Positions 6,172-15,170 of a DNA stretch of 64,000 nucleotides are shown in pieces. The notes under the pieces are model-generated. The model searched no databases. It saw nothing but the letters and a program-made list of their open reading frames with translations, and was not told the DNA's origin. The position numbers and the translations under genes were made by a program. The stretch is from positions 4,823-68,822 of the forward strand of contig CAYLXO010000002.1 of assembly GCA_964387965.1 (NCBI GenBank), written 5' to 3'. Each line of letters starts with the position of its first letter. Within the stretch, counting starts at the first letter, position 1. This DNA comes from CAITQP01 sp964387965. GTDB taxonomy: Bacteria; Patescibacteriota; Minisyncoccia; Phycocordibacterales; UBA9973.

Positions 6172-8337
6172 ATGCATCAAAAAGAGTATTCCGTTGTTGT
6201 TGGAGGAAAAACAATAACCGCAGTGTTTTCAGACCTTGCGGAACAAGCAAATGGATCAGTTATTTTAAAGTGTGAAGGAACTGTCGTTATGGCGACTGCC
6301 TGTATTTCAAAATCGGGAGCTGGCAACCCAGGGTTCTTCAACCTTACTGTTGAATATCTTGAAAAGTTTTACGCTGCAGGTCTTATCTTAGGAGGGCAAT
6401 ACAACAAGCGTGAAGGACGCCCATCAGATGAAGCGATTCTTTCAGCACGTATTATCGATCGAACGATTCGTCCGCTTTTTTCACACCATATTAAAAATGC
6501 GGTGCAGGTTATCGTCACAGTTCTTGCTGTAGGAAAAACTGATCCAGGAGTTCTTGGAGTAAACGCAGCCTCACTTGCGCTTGCAACAAGTGACATCCCA
6601 TGGGCTGGACCAGTTGGCGCAGTGCTTGTATCAAAACCAAAAGCTGGTGGCGAAATCATGATTGATCAGTATGTACCAAATACAGGGGAATCAAATTATG
6701 AACTCGACCTTACCGTCTGTGGAAAGGATGGAAATGTAGTCATGATCGAAGCAATGGCGTACGAATACAGTGAAGACGAAATGAGTAAAGCGCTTGATTT
6801 GGCTATGCCTGCAATAAAAATTCTTGAAGACTGGCAAAAGGGAATCGTTACAGAAATTGGAAAACCAAAGAAAGAATTCCCTGTACCAGTTATGCCAGAA
6901 TCAGTAAAAAATCTTTTCGCTCAAACTATCGGAGACAAACTTGGGACAGTTTTTGTAGAAGGTGGCAAGCCAGGTATTTCAAAACAGAAGTTCATCGAAC
7001 TCGAAGACATGTGGAACGAGGCAATCGAAAAAACGTTTGCTGAAGACGAAGAGACTGCGTCACTTGCAAAAGATTACCTTGAAACCGCACTCGATGATTT
7101 TGTTCACGAGAAAGCACTTAAAGAAAACAAGCGTGCTGACGGGCGTGCATTTAACCAAGTGCGAGGACTTGTAGCAAAGGCTGGAGGATTTTCTGACATG
7201 CTTCATGGAACAGGAATTTTTTACCGTGGAGAAACTCACGTGCTCTCAGTGCTCACTCTCGGCGGACCAGAAACAGCAACAACAATTGAAGGAATGGAAA
7301 TCCGCGGAACAAAACGATTTACACACCACTACAATTTCCCTCCATACTCAGCAGGTGAGACAGGACGCGTTGGTGGTATAAACCGTCGTGAAATGGGACA
7401 TGGATTTCTTGCAGAAAAAGCGCTTGTCCCTGTGATTCCAGAAAAAATGGATTTCCCATACACAATTCGTGTTGTGTCAGAATCAATGGCATCAAACGGT
7501 TCAACATCACAAGCATCAATCTGTGCATCAAGTCTCGCTCTTATGGATGGAGGTGTGCCGATCAAACGTCCTGTTGCAGGAATCGCGATGGGTCTTATGC
7601 TTAATGTTGCAAACCCGACTGAATACAAAATCCTTACAGACATCCAAGGTCCAGAAGATCACTACGGGGACATGGATTTCAAAGTAGCAGGTACACGACA
7701 AGGAGTTACTGCAATCCAGCTTGATATCAAAGTTGGAGGAGTTCCAGTAGCGGTTTTGAAAGAAGCAATGGTGCAAGCTCGTGACGCACGAAACACAATT
7801 CTAGATGTTATAGAAAAAGAATTGCCACAGGCACGTGCAGATATTTCTCCAAATGCGCCAAAGATTTTAGTGACAAAAATTTTGCCAACTCAAATCGGAA
7901 TGGTCATTGGATCAGGTGGAAAAACAATTAATGCAATCCGTGAAAAAACTGGTTGTGAAATTAGTATCGAAGATGATGGCACGGTATATGTTACAGGAAA
8001 GAATGGCGCAGCAGATGCAGGTCTCGCAATCATCAAAGAAATGACACACGAATGGAAAGTCGGTGAACCAGCGATGGGAGAAGTAGTAAAAGTTCTCGAA
8101 ATTGGTGCCGTAGTAAAACTTTCTGAATATGCAGATGGACTCGTACACATTTCTGAAATGGCTCCATGGCGTGTAGCAAATGTGTCAGCTCTTGTAAAAG
8201 AAGGAATGAAAGTGCCAGTAAAGGTAGTAGGAGTTGATCCAGAAAAAGGACGCATCTCGCTTTCAATCAAAGCAGCAAAACCAGACTTTTTCCCAAAACC
8301 TGAAGCTCCAAAAACACAGGAACCACCAACAGCATAA
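6172..8337 (+). CDS. pnp: Polyribonucleotide nucleotidyltransferase (PNPase)
   Basis: PNPase degrades RNA phosphorolytically from the 3' end in mRNA turnover. The 721-residue product has two RNase PH-like domains separated by an alpha-helical linker. They are followed by a KH domain (VIGSGGKTINAIREKTG, about residues 577-600) and an S1 domain (GEVVKVLEIGAVVKL...ADGLVHISE, about 630-690). Length and domain order are those of the full bacterial enzyme. I start it at ATG 6172 (MHQKEYSVVVGGK), where homology begins. The frame is open back to 6043, but that stretch is the dispersed repeat and would encode an alien 43-residue tail. Expression is probably controlled by the structured leader. Confidence 0.96.
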   Translation: MHQKEYSVVVGGKTITAVFSDLAEQANGSVILKCEGTVVMATACISKSGAGNPGFFNLTVEYLEKFYAAGLILGGQYNKREGRPSDEAILSARIIDRTIRPLFSHHIKNAVQVIVTVLAVGKTDPGVLGVNAASLALATSDIPWAGPVGAVLVSKPKAGGEIMIDQYVPNTGESNYELDLTVCGKDGNVVMIEAMAYEYSEDEMSKALDLAMPAIKILEDWQKGIVTEIGKPKKEFPVPVMPESVKNLFAQTIGDKLGTVFVEGGKPGISKQKFIELEDMWNEAIEKTFAEDEETASLAKDYLETALDDFVHEKALKENKRADGRAFNQVRGLVAKAGGFSDMLHGTGIFYRGETHVLSVLTLGGPETATTIEGMEIRGTKRFTHHYNFPPYSAGETGRVGGINRREMGHGFLAEKALVPVIPEKMDFPYTIRVVSESMASNGSTSQASICASSLALMDGGVPIKRPVAGIAMGLMLNVANPTEYKILTDIQGPEDHYGDMDFKVAGTRQGVTAIQLDIKVGGVPVAVLKEAMVQARDARNTILDVIEKELPQARADISPNAPKILVTKILPTQIGMVIGSGGKTINAIREKTGCEISIEDDGTVYVTGKNGAADAGLAIIKEMTHEWKVGEPAMGEVVKVLEIGAVVKLSEYADGLVHISEMAPWRVANVSALVKEGMKVPVKVVGVDPEKGRISLSIKAAKPDFFPKPEAPKTQEPPTA

Positions 8338-8358
8338 AATAAATAGGATATATCAACT

Positions 8359-8390
8359 ACAACGCACGCCCTCGCAAGGACGTGCGTTGT
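8359..8390 (+). terminator. Hairpin downstream of pnp
   Basis: A 10-bp stem (ACAACGCACG / CGTGCGTTGT) with a 12-nt loop lies 21 nt after the pnp stop. There is no T-run, so it may protect the 3' end rather than terminate. The next gene's -10 box (TATTAT, 8393-8398) follows at once. Confidence 0.5.
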
Positions 8391-8405
8391 GCTATTATTG
8401 TACCC

Positions 8406-9395
8406 ATGGACCCGAACGAAGTAGATATCAATGCTCCTCTAGAAAAAATTGCTCCGGAAGCAAAGGCACAACTCCTGCAAGAAACAGAAAATCCTTCTTC
8501 TATATCTCAACAAACAAAGAAACCATTCGCGATTCAAAACGAACACGAGGGTCATTTAAAAAGCATCCGCACATACTCAAGCGATCTCGCTGAAGCTATT
8601 AAAGAAAGTAAAGGTTCAATCGTTAAAATTGCGATTGCGGAAGATGAACGCAGACAACAAGAACGTAAAGAATTTGAAGATGCACCAAAAAAGAATGCCC
8701 TATTTGCCCTTGGAAGTGTTCTTATCATACTTATAACGATCGCGAGTTTGTACGGAATTTTTTGGTACAAAAAAACGTCTAAAGTCGAACCTGTGATTGT
8801 TCCACCCGTGCCAGACACAGTAATAAAAAGTGAATTTGAAGGAGCTATCAATGTCTCGGGGATGACTCGAACACAAATGATTCCGGCAATTCGTGCATCT
8901 GTACTTACTCCTGGTATTCGTCCTGGAACAATAAAAAATGTCAAAATCGTTGAGGGTGGGCTAGGTGGTGTTGCGCCAACAGATGTCGCCGTAGGTAAAT
9001 TTTTGAAGATGCTTGATACCCATGCATCAAACGATTTTATTCGCGCACTTTCTAGTGACTACATGGTTGGTATCTATCTCTATGAAAAAGCAAACCTCTT
9101 CTTTGTACTCACTGGCCAGTCTCATGATTATTTGCAGAAAGGAATGATCGACTGGGAACCATTTTTATTTGAAGACATTGCTCCACTATTTGGTATAGAT
9201 ACAATGGGGGATTTTGCAAAATATAATGATACTCCTTTTAAAGACGTAATTGTTGAAAATAGAGAGGCGAGAGCAGTTGTAGATGAAAACAATAAGCCCC
9301 TCTTTTTCTATACTTTTCTAAATCCAGAAACTATTTTTATATCAGTTGACCCAAAGACTCTCACACAAGCAGTATTGAAATTGCGAAATCAATAA
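8406..9395 (+). CDS. Single-pass membrane protein, function unknown
   Basis: The product is about 329 residues. It has a cytoplasmic acidic N-terminal region of about 95 residues, one transmembrane helix (ALFALGSVLIILITIASLYGIFWY), a Pro-rich linker (EPVIVPPVPD) and an extracytoplasmic domain of about 210 residues without Cys. The tail is regular alpha/beta sequence that I cannot assign to a family. The topology resembles many uncharacterised CPR envelope proteins. ATG 8406 has a TATTAT -10 box 7 nt upstream, so the mRNA is probably leaderless and independent of pnp. Confidence 0.75.
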   Translation: MDPNEVDINAPLEKIAPEAKAQLLQETENPSSISQQTKKPFAIQNEHEGHLKSIRTYSSDLAEAIKESKGSIVKIAIAEDERRQQERKEFEDAPKKNALFALGSVLIILITIASLYGIFWYKKTSKVEPVIVPPVPDTVIKSEFEGAINVSGMTRTQMIPAIRASVLTPGIRPGTIKNVKIVEGGLGGVAPTDVAVGKFLKMLDTHASNDFIRALSSDYMVGIYLYEKANLFFVLTGQSHDYLQKGMIDWEPFLFEDIAPLFGIDTMGDFAKYNDTPFKDVIVENREARAVVDENNKPLFFYTFLNPETIFISVDPKTLTQAVLKLRNQ

Positions 9396-9432
9396 GTTTG
9401 TTGCGTTCTATTGCCTATGTTAGTATGGGCGT

Positions 9433-9783
9433 ATGGAAACACATTCATACAAAACAAAGCTTGAGGAAGAACGAGCAACTATCGTTTCAGAACTCGAGGC
9501 ACTCGGCACTTACAATAAGGAAAACAATACATGGGAAACTCGTCCAGAATCATACGATGAAAATGGAGCTGATGATAATTCAAATGCGGACCGTTTCGAA
9601 AGTTTTGAGGAAGATAGTGCAACAATGAAACCACTTGTTGCTCGTCTTGATGAAATCGACCGCGCACTCGCAATGATTGAAACAAACACATACGGAACAT
9701 GTGAAGTATGTGGAAATGAAATTGAGAAAGCTCGTTTGAACGCAAACCCAGCAGCAAGTACCTGCACTGCGCACATGCAATAA
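9433..9783 (+). CDS. TraR/DksA-type zinc-finger protein
   Basis: This 116-residue DksA/TraR-like protein has an N-terminal coiled-coil helix (about residues 5-25), an acidic linker (YDENGADDNSNAD), a second helix, and a C-terminal zinc finger. The finger is C90-x2-C93 ... C111-x2-H114, so the usual fourth Cys is replaced by His. Family members bind RNA polymerase in the secondary channel and modulate stress or rRNA transcription. Which promoters this one affects is unknown. Start codon context (-10-like TAGTAT 6 nt before) again suggests a leaderless transcript. Confidence 0.85.
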   Translation: METHSYKTKLEEERATIVSELEALGTYNKENNTWETRPESYDENGADDNSNADRFESFEEDSATMKPLVARLDEIDRALAMIETNTYGTCEVCGNEIEKARLNANPAASTCTAHMQ

Positions 9784-9786
9784 AGT

Positions 9787-10221
9787 GTATTTAGTATACG
9801 GTATACTGTATACAGTATGGAAAACAAAATACAGAAATTTTCAGACCTAATTGCGTGGAAAGAAGCACATAAAATCGTGCTTTTTATCTATCGAAGCACT
9901 CAAAATTTTCCTCCTTCAGAAAAATTTGGAATAGTAGACCAAATGCGACGTGCGTCGATATCTATTACATCGAACATTGCAGAAGGTTTCGGACGTAGAA
10001 CAGCAAAAGACAAAATTAACTTTTATATTATGGCAAAATCTTCGCTTGCTGAACTAGAAAATCAATGTATCGCTTCACGAGATTTAGGATATTTAAAACA
10101 AAATGACTTTTCGAATTTTGAAAGGCGAGCCGAAATTGTGAACAAACTTATCTCATCTCTTTGTAAATCTGCACCAGACCGTATGTAACTGTATTTATAC
10201 TGTATACCGTATACCAAATAC
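9787..10221. mobile_element. Four-helix-bundle gene enclosed by inverted repeats
   Basis: The left arm 9787-9812 and right arm 10196-10221 are inverted repeats matching at 24 of 26 positions. They tightly bracket a single gene of the 23S rRNA intervening-sequence (IVP) family. The left arm runs into the gene's promoter (TATACT 9802-9807). The arrangement recalls IVS elements known inside 23S rRNA of Leptospira and Coxiella, where flanking complementary ends form a stem. Mobility here is inferred, since no target-site duplication was established. Confidence 0.5.
9817..10188 (+). CDS. Four-helix bundle protein (23S rRNA intervening-sequence family)
   Basis: This 123-residue protein clearly belongs to the four-helix-bundle/IVP family. 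The hallmark pattern is present: KFSDLIAWKEAHKIVLFIY at the N-terminus, FGIVDQMRRASISITSNIAEGFGR in the centre, and FYIMAKSSLAELENQ later. Members form pentameric helical bundles and some (Avd) assist diversity-generating retroelements, but most have no known function. No reverse transcriptase is nearby. The start codon overlaps the end of the palindromic upstream arm, with TATACT 9 nt before it. See the enclosing inverted-repeat feature. Confidence 0.9.
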   Translation: MENKIQKFSDLIAWKEAHKIVLFIYRSTQNFPPSEKFGIVDQMRRASISITSNIAEGFGRRTAKDKINFYIMAKSSLAELENQCIASRDLGYLKQNDFSNFERRAEIVNKLISSLCKSAPDRM

Positions 10222-10235
10222 TGTATACTTATTCA

Positions 10236-11786
10236 ATGGCGTTTGCTCGAGTATATTCCGCGCAGACTGAATTGCTTAATGGCAGAATTGTTTCTGTTGA
10301 GATTGATACTGCACGTGGATTAAATAATTTTACAATTGTTGGGCTCGGCGACCGTGCCGTAGATGAAGCTCGAGATCGTGTCGGATCTGCTTTAAAAAAT
10401 TCCGGGTTTGAATCTCCTAAAACAAAAAATCAAAAAACGGTTGTTTCACTTTCTCCCGCAGATATCAAAAAAGAAGGCTCCCACTTTGATCTTTCGATTG
10501 CTGTGGGATTTTTAATTGCTGAAGGTCTTGTGCTTAATGAATCTCTAGACAAAAGTATTTTTGTTGGCGAGCTCGGTCTTGATGGCGAAGTGCGACAAGT
10601 ACGCGGAGTTCTTGCAATTGCGCTTGCGGCAAAAGATGCAGGATTTAAAACTATATATATCCCAGAAATAAATAAGGAAGAAGCTTCTCTCGTAAAAGAG
10701 CTGGCGATTTTCCCAGTAAAAAACCTTAAGCAAATTATAGAACATATTAAAAAAGATGAATCGGGAAACCGGCCAACGATTGCAGAATATATTCCAAATG
10801 AGGAGAACGCTACCCCTGTCATCATTGACGCAGATTTTGGTGACATTATCGGACAAGAGAGCGCAAAGCGCGGTCTTATGATTGCTGCATCTGGCGGTCA
10901 CAATGTCCTACTCTATGGACCTCCCGGCACAGGAAAAACAATGCTCGCACGTGCACTTGCAGGAATCCTACCTACGCTCGATAAAGAAAAGGCAATAGAA
11001 GTAACAAAAATACAATCAATAGCTGGGACTTTGCCGAAAGGAGCACTTACTTATACAGCACCATTTCGCTCTCCACACCATACATCATCGTATGTATCCG
11101 TTATTGGAGGAGGAACATTCCCACGACCTGGAGAAGTTACACTCGCACATCATGGTGTACTATTCCTTGACGAGTTTCCAGAATTTGACCGTAGGGTAAT
11201 AGAGAGCTTGCGCGAACCACTCGAAGAACAAAAAGTTTCGATTGCTCGCGCAAAAGGCTCAGCACTATTTCCTGCAGACTTTTTGTTTGTTGGTGCAATG
11301 AATCCCTGTCCATGTGGGTACAAAGGATCAAAGGTAAAATCATGCACATGTACGATGTCAGATCTTGTAAAATACAAAAGAAAATTATCAGGCCCATTAC
11401 TTGATCGCATTGATATCGCACTATACGTAGGAGAGATTGCATACGACAAATTGGCAAAAGGTGGAGGCAACCCAGAATCAGAAAAAATTCGTACTCAAGT
11501 AGAACACATCCGAACACACGCGTATAATCGTGCGATGAAAATTGGAATTCATGCGAAATTAAATGGTTCACTCAAATCAAAAGAACTTCCACTTGTCGCG
11601 CCACTTACAAAAGAAGCCGAAGCAATTTTAAACCAAAGCGCTGAACGGTTGGGTTTGTCCGCGCGCTCGTATCATCGTACCCAAAAACTTGCTCGAACTA
11701 TTGCTGACATAGAAGGAAGTGAAAATATCTTACCGGAACATATTTTAGAAGCTATTAGATACAGACCAACATTTGAACAATTTTAA
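10236..11786 (+). CDS. YifB/ComM-family AAA+ ATPase (Mg-chelatase-like)
   Basis: The 516-residue protein has the standard ComM/YifB layout: an N-terminal Lon-protease-like (ChlI) domain (residues about 20-140), a Mg-chelatase AAA+ core with Walker A GPPGTGKT near residue 228 and Walker B LFLDEFPEF, and a C-terminal helical lid with the R/Y-rich SARSYHRTQKLARTIAD segment. A Cys cluster (CPCGYKGSKVKSCTC) is typical for the family. ComM is a hexameric helicase that promotes branch migration in natural transformation, so this may act in DNA uptake or recombination. TATACT 6 nt before ATG 10236 suggests a leaderless mRNA. The promoter abuts the right arm of the four-helix-bundle element. Confidence 0.93.
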   Translation: MAFARVYSAQTELLNGRIVSVEIDTARGLNNFTIVGLGDRAVDEARDRVGSALKNSGFESPKTKNQKTVVSLSPADIKKEGSHFDLSIAVGFLIAEGLVLNESLDKSIFVGELGLDGEVRQVRGVLAIALAAKDAGFKTIYIPEINKEEASLVKELAIFPVKNLKQIIEHIKKDESGNRPTIAEYIPNEENATPVIIDADFGDIIGQESAKRGLMIAASGGHNVLLYGPPGTGKTMLARALAGILPTLDKEKAIEVTKIQSIAGTLPKGALTYTAPFRSPHHTSSYVSVIGGGTFPRPGEVTLAHHGVLFLDEFPEFDRRVIESLREPLEEQKVSIARAKGSALFPADFLFVGAMNPCPCGYKGSKVKSCTCTMSDLVKYKRKLSGPLLDRIDIALYVGEIAYDKLAKGGGNPESEKIRTQVEHIRTHAYNRAMKIGIHAKLNGSLKSKELPLVAPLTKEAEAILNQSAERLGLSARSYHRTQKLARTIADIEGSENILPEHILEAIRYRPTFEQF

Positions 11787-11815
11787 AAAACTCCTTTCGG
11801 AGTTTTTTAAAATTG
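11778..11815. terminator. Bidirectional terminator between yifB and the M23 gene
   Basis: A perfect 17-bp stem with loop TTTC and A- and T-rich outer arms covers the stop codons of both convergent genes. Confidence 0.9.
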
Positions 11816-12985
11816 TTTTATGTATACAGTTCGGTGGAATTGTCTACGGAATGGATTTTGAGCGCCACGTACTTCAAAGTGTGTATGCGCTCCTGTTGAT
11901 CGCCCTGTTGATCCTACAAGCCCGATGACTTCACCTTGTCCTACTGTCTGTCCAACGCTTACATTCACTTGTGACATGTGTGCATACAATGTTTGGACTG
12001 GATATCCATTAATTGTGCTTGAGATTACAACAAACTTTCCATACCCAGTATTATATCCAGAAGTTTTTGCCACAATTACCGTACCACCGACTGAGGCATG
12101 AATCTGTGTGCCGACTGGAGCTGCGATATCAACTGCGTACTTATGGAATCCATGGAGATCGTTTGTTTCATATCCGCCATCTATTGGAGGGATGAAATAA
12201 CCATCAAGATTTGGGAGCCCTGCATTTGGAAGTTTAGGAATAGTAACCTTACCTGACGATGGTTGTTTTGGAGCACTGATTGTCGTAGGGACAGAATCGC
12301 TTTCTGCATCAGGAATAATAAGCGTATCACCAATTGTGAGCATGTCATCCAAAGTCATATCATTATAAAAAGCGATATATTTTGGATCTACTTTATATTT
12401 CTTCCCGATACTCTTAAGTGTATCTCCAGATTTAATTGTTACTTGTAGCCCTGATGTAGGCAAAATAACAATAACAGAACCTGGAACAAGCGCTTGGTTT
12501 GCTGAAATATCGTTGTTATCGATGATTGTTGCTTTTGAAACACCGAAAAGTTTTGCCACTGAGCTCACTGTATCTCCGGCATGTACAGTGTATACGCTAA
12601 TCTGATCAGACGTTGGGAGGTTTGCTACATCAAGCGGGCTACCGACTGGGCCCATAGTAGGAGCGATAGAGTCTTTTGAAATCTGAACATCAGCAGAAAC
12701 ACCCGCATCCTTTGCAATAACCCCAGGTCCGATACTTGGCGTTGCAAGGTTCATTTTTTGTGAATTTGTGACTGTCCCAGAATCTTCAACCTCAGAATCG
12801 TCATCGACATTCGGCAAAAGTGCAGAAAAAACACCCGCATGTGCTTGTTTAGGGACAAACGTTAGAACACAGAATAGAACAAGCGCAATAGCCCAAATCG
12901 CGTTTGGTGCACCAAAGATACTATTATCCTGCGCATATATTGAGTCGCTTACGCTATGCGCATTCTTGTTTTGTCCTTGTTTTAT
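11807..12985 (-). CDS. LysM-M23 peptidoglycan hydrolase with an unusual start
   Basis: This is an exported cell-wall protein. Reading from the 3' end, there is an M23 endopeptidase domain with the HKYAVDIAAP zinc motif and TGAHTHFEVR (HxH). It is preceded by two LysM repeats (YTVHAGDTVSSVAKLFG and VTIKSGDTLKSIGKKY) that bind peptidoglycan. The first conventional start in frame is TTG 12817. The frame stays open to 13003 and clearly encodes a signal-anchor helix (IWAIALVLFCVLTFV then PKQAHAG) at about 12842-12900. No ATG, GTG, TTG or CTG codon exists upstream of that helix. I give ATA 12985 as one candidate start. ATC 12919 or an indel are alternatives. Confidence 0.75.
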   Translation of the reverse strand: MKQGQNKNAHSVSDSIYAQDNSIFGAPNAIWAIALVLFCVLTFVPKQAHAGVFSALLPNVDDDSEVEDSGTVTNSQKMNLATPSIGPGVIAKDAGVSADVQISKDSIAPTMGPVGSPLDVANLPTSDQISVYTVHAGDTVSSVAKLFGVSKATIIDNNDISANQALVPGSVIVILPTSGLQVTIKSGDTLKSIGKKYKVDPKYIAFYNDMTLDDMLTIGDTLIIPDAESDSVPTTISAPKQPSSGKVTIPKLPNAGLPNLDGYFIPPIDGGYETNDLHGFHKYAVDIAAPVGTQIHASVGGTVIVAKTSGYNTGYGKFVVISSTINGYPVQTLYAHMSQVNVSVGQTVGQGEVIGLVGSTGRSTGAHTHFEVRGAQNPFRRQFHRTVYIKQF

Positions 12986-13199
12986 AAGCTTAAAATGGGT
13001 GCGCTATCATCATACTCACATAAAACCTTGTAAAATAAGGCTTTTTTTGATGATACCGCGTTACAATCGTGCGGTTTTCTATTTTACCCTTATTTTTCAA
13101 GGTAAGATAGGAATCTGAGTGCCTGAACATACGATACTATATATATGAGTACCGTACCTATAAAATGCTAGCCTGATAGGTCCCCAGAGTCAACACATA

Positions 13200-13219
13200 T
13201 ATCCACATGCTGTGGATAA
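13200..13219. promoter_or_regulatory. Inverted pair of TTATCCACA-type boxes ahead of uvrD
   Basis: TATCCACA (13200-13207) and TGTGGATAA (13211-13219) form a dyad with a 3-nt spacer. The second is a perfect DnaA-box 9-mer. The pair overlaps the -35 position of the uvrD promoter, whose -10 is TATAGT at 13232-13237. Confidence 0.6.
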
Positions 13220-13245
13220 GGGTTTTGGATGTATAGTGGTCATAC

Positions 13246-15168
13246 ATGACGAATATAAATGATCTTTCACACTTAAACCCTCGCCAAAAAGAAGCTGTTT
13301 TACACATAAAAGGCCCCTTACTTATTGTAGCTGGAGCGGGAGCTGGCAAAACAAAGACATTAACCGAACGTATTGTTCACATCATCCTCTCGGGTATAGC
13401 ACCAGAGAACATTCTCGCGGTGACATTCACAAACAAAGCAGCTGGTGAAATGCGCGAACGTGTAGAAAAGGCGATTCAAAAACACCGGATTGAAGGCATC
13501 CCGACAGTGACTACATTTCATAGACTCGGGGGTCTTATAATCCGTGAACATGCAGGCTACTATGGTCTAACCAAGTATTTTTCAATATTTGACGAAGATG
13601 ATGCTCGATCGCTCATACGTGAAGCGATGAGAGAACTCGGTATCGACCCAAAAATACTTGACCCAAAGCGGGTGAAGCACATTATTTCGAGCGCAAAGAT
13701 GGCAGGAGATACTCCAGAATCCCTTACTGACAAAGTCACTAGTCATGCTGAATCTGACTCAGTGCGTATTTGGAGAAGTTATGAAGCAAAATTAGCAAAA
13801 TCACGTGCTCTTGATTTTGACGACCTGATTGTAAAAGCTGTTCGCCTTCTCGAAAAAAATCCAGACATTTTGAAAGACTACCAAAAGCGATGGCAGTATA
13901 TCCATGTTGATGAATATCAAGATACTAATGAAATGGAATACCGAATGGTGAAAATGCTCGCAGGCGATGCAAAAAATATTTGTGTTGTTGGTGACACTGA
14001 CCAAAATATTTACAGCTGGCGCGGAGCAAAAATAAAAAATATGCTTCATTTTGAAAAAGACTTCCCGGGCGCGCATACAGTCTTTCTCGAACAAAATTAT
14101 CGTTCAACTTCACACATTTTAAAAGCGGCAAACTCAATTATAGAAAAAAATACTGTTCGCATCCCAAAAAATCTTTTTTCAGAAAAAGGTGATGGAGAGA
14201 AAATAATTCGGTATGAAGCAATGAGTGAAATGGATGAAGCGCGATTTGTTGCGCAAGAATCTGGAAGACTTATACAACAAGGAATTCCGCCAGAAGAAAT
14301 TGCTGTATTATTCCGTGCAAACTTTCAATCTCGTGTTTTAGAAGAAGCATTTTTGTATGCGAATGTTCCGTACCGCGTTATCGGTACACAATTCTTTGAA
14401 CGCGCTGAAGTCAAAGATGTTATTGCGTACATTCGTGCGTCACTCAATCGTGATTCATTTGCTGATTTGAAACGAACGATCAACAAGCCAACTCGTGGTC
14501 TTGGCGATTCATCAGTAGCAAAATTATTTGCAGGTATGCGTGAATCACTTACCCCGAAAGCAAAAAAGTCGCTTGCAGATTATGAAAAAATTTTGGACGC
14601 GATCGCGCACACAGCTGAACAAGAGTATCCATCTGCACTTGTAAAAAAAGTACTAGAAATTTCTGGACTTCAAGCTGAGTACGAAAGTGAAGGGGAACAA
14701 GGAATCGAGCGTATTGAAAACGTTGGGGAACTTGCAACACTTGCTTCGATTTATGACACACTCCCGCTTGGAGAAGGAGTAATGAAATTTTTGGAAGACG
14801 CTGCACTACGAAGTGACCAAGATGCGCTCGCTGAATCTCCAGAAGGCGTCCGCTTGCTTACCGTGCATGCATCAAAAGGACTTGAATTCCGCGCAGTATT
14901 TATTGTCGGTCTTGAAGAAGGATTGTTCCCTCACGAACGAGCAAGTAGAGCTTCTAAAATTGAAGATGCTGAAGAAGAACGTAGACTATTTTATGTAGCA
15001 CTTACGCGGGCAAAAGAAAAAGTATATGTAACGCATGCAAGTTATCGTACAATATTCGGATCACGCACTATTACAGTTCCATCAGAATTTTTGTATGATA
15101 TCCCGAGTGAACTTATGGATATACATGCAGAAATTCCAGATTCCATTCCGAGCATTTTCCTAGATTAA
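13246..15168 (+). CDS. UvrD/PcrA-type superfamily I DNA helicase
   Basis: The 640-residue protein is a 3'-5' SF1A helicase of the UvrD/PcrA/Rep group, acting in nucleotide excision repair and replication-fork maintenance. Motifs in order are the Q motif LNPRQKEAV (10-18), Walker A GAGAGKT (30-36), Walker B/DExx VDEYQDTNEMEY near residue 220, motif III GDTDQNIYSWRGA, motif V VHASKGLEF and motif VI YVALTRAKEKVYV near 583. It is somewhat shorter than E. coli UvrD (720) and lacks the long C-terminal tail. ATG 13246 has TATAGT 8 nt upstream. The promoter carries an inverted pair of DnaA-type boxes. rsmA follows after 2 nt, so the two are co-transcribed. Confidence 0.93.
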   Translation: MTNINDLSHLNPRQKEAVLHIKGPLLIVAGAGAGKTKTLTERIVHIILSGIAPENILAVTFTNKAAGEMRERVEKAIQKHRIEGIPTVTTFHRLGGLIIREHAGYYGLTKYFSIFDEDDARSLIREAMRELGIDPKILDPKRVKHIISSAKMAGDTPESLTDKVTSHAESDSVRIWRSYEAKLAKSRALDFDDLIVKAVRLLEKNPDILKDYQKRWQYIHVDEYQDTNEMEYRMVKMLAGDAKNICVVGDTDQNIYSWRGAKIKNMLHFEKDFPGAHTVFLEQNYRSTSHILKAANSIIEKNTVRIPKNLFSEKGDGEKIIRYEAMSEMDEARFVAQESGRLIQQGIPPEEIAVLFRANFQSRVLEEAFLYANVPYRVIGTQFFERAEVKDVIAYIRASLNRDSFADLKRTINKPTRGLGDSSVAKLFAGMRESLTPKAKKSLADYEKILDAIAHTAEQEYPSALVKKVLEISGLQAEYESEGEQGIERIENVGELATLASIYDTLPLGEGVMKFLEDAALRSDQDALAESPEGVRLLTVHASKGLEFRAVFIVGLEEGLFPHERASRASKIEDAEEERRLFYVALTRAKEKVYVTHASYRTIFGSRTITVPSEFLYDIPSELMDIHAEIPDSIPSIFLD

Positions 15169-15170
15169 CA

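Noticed and set aside
6369..8270. Several minus-strand open frames inside pnp
   Set aside because: They are shadows of a well-supported gene in other frames, with low-complexity translations.
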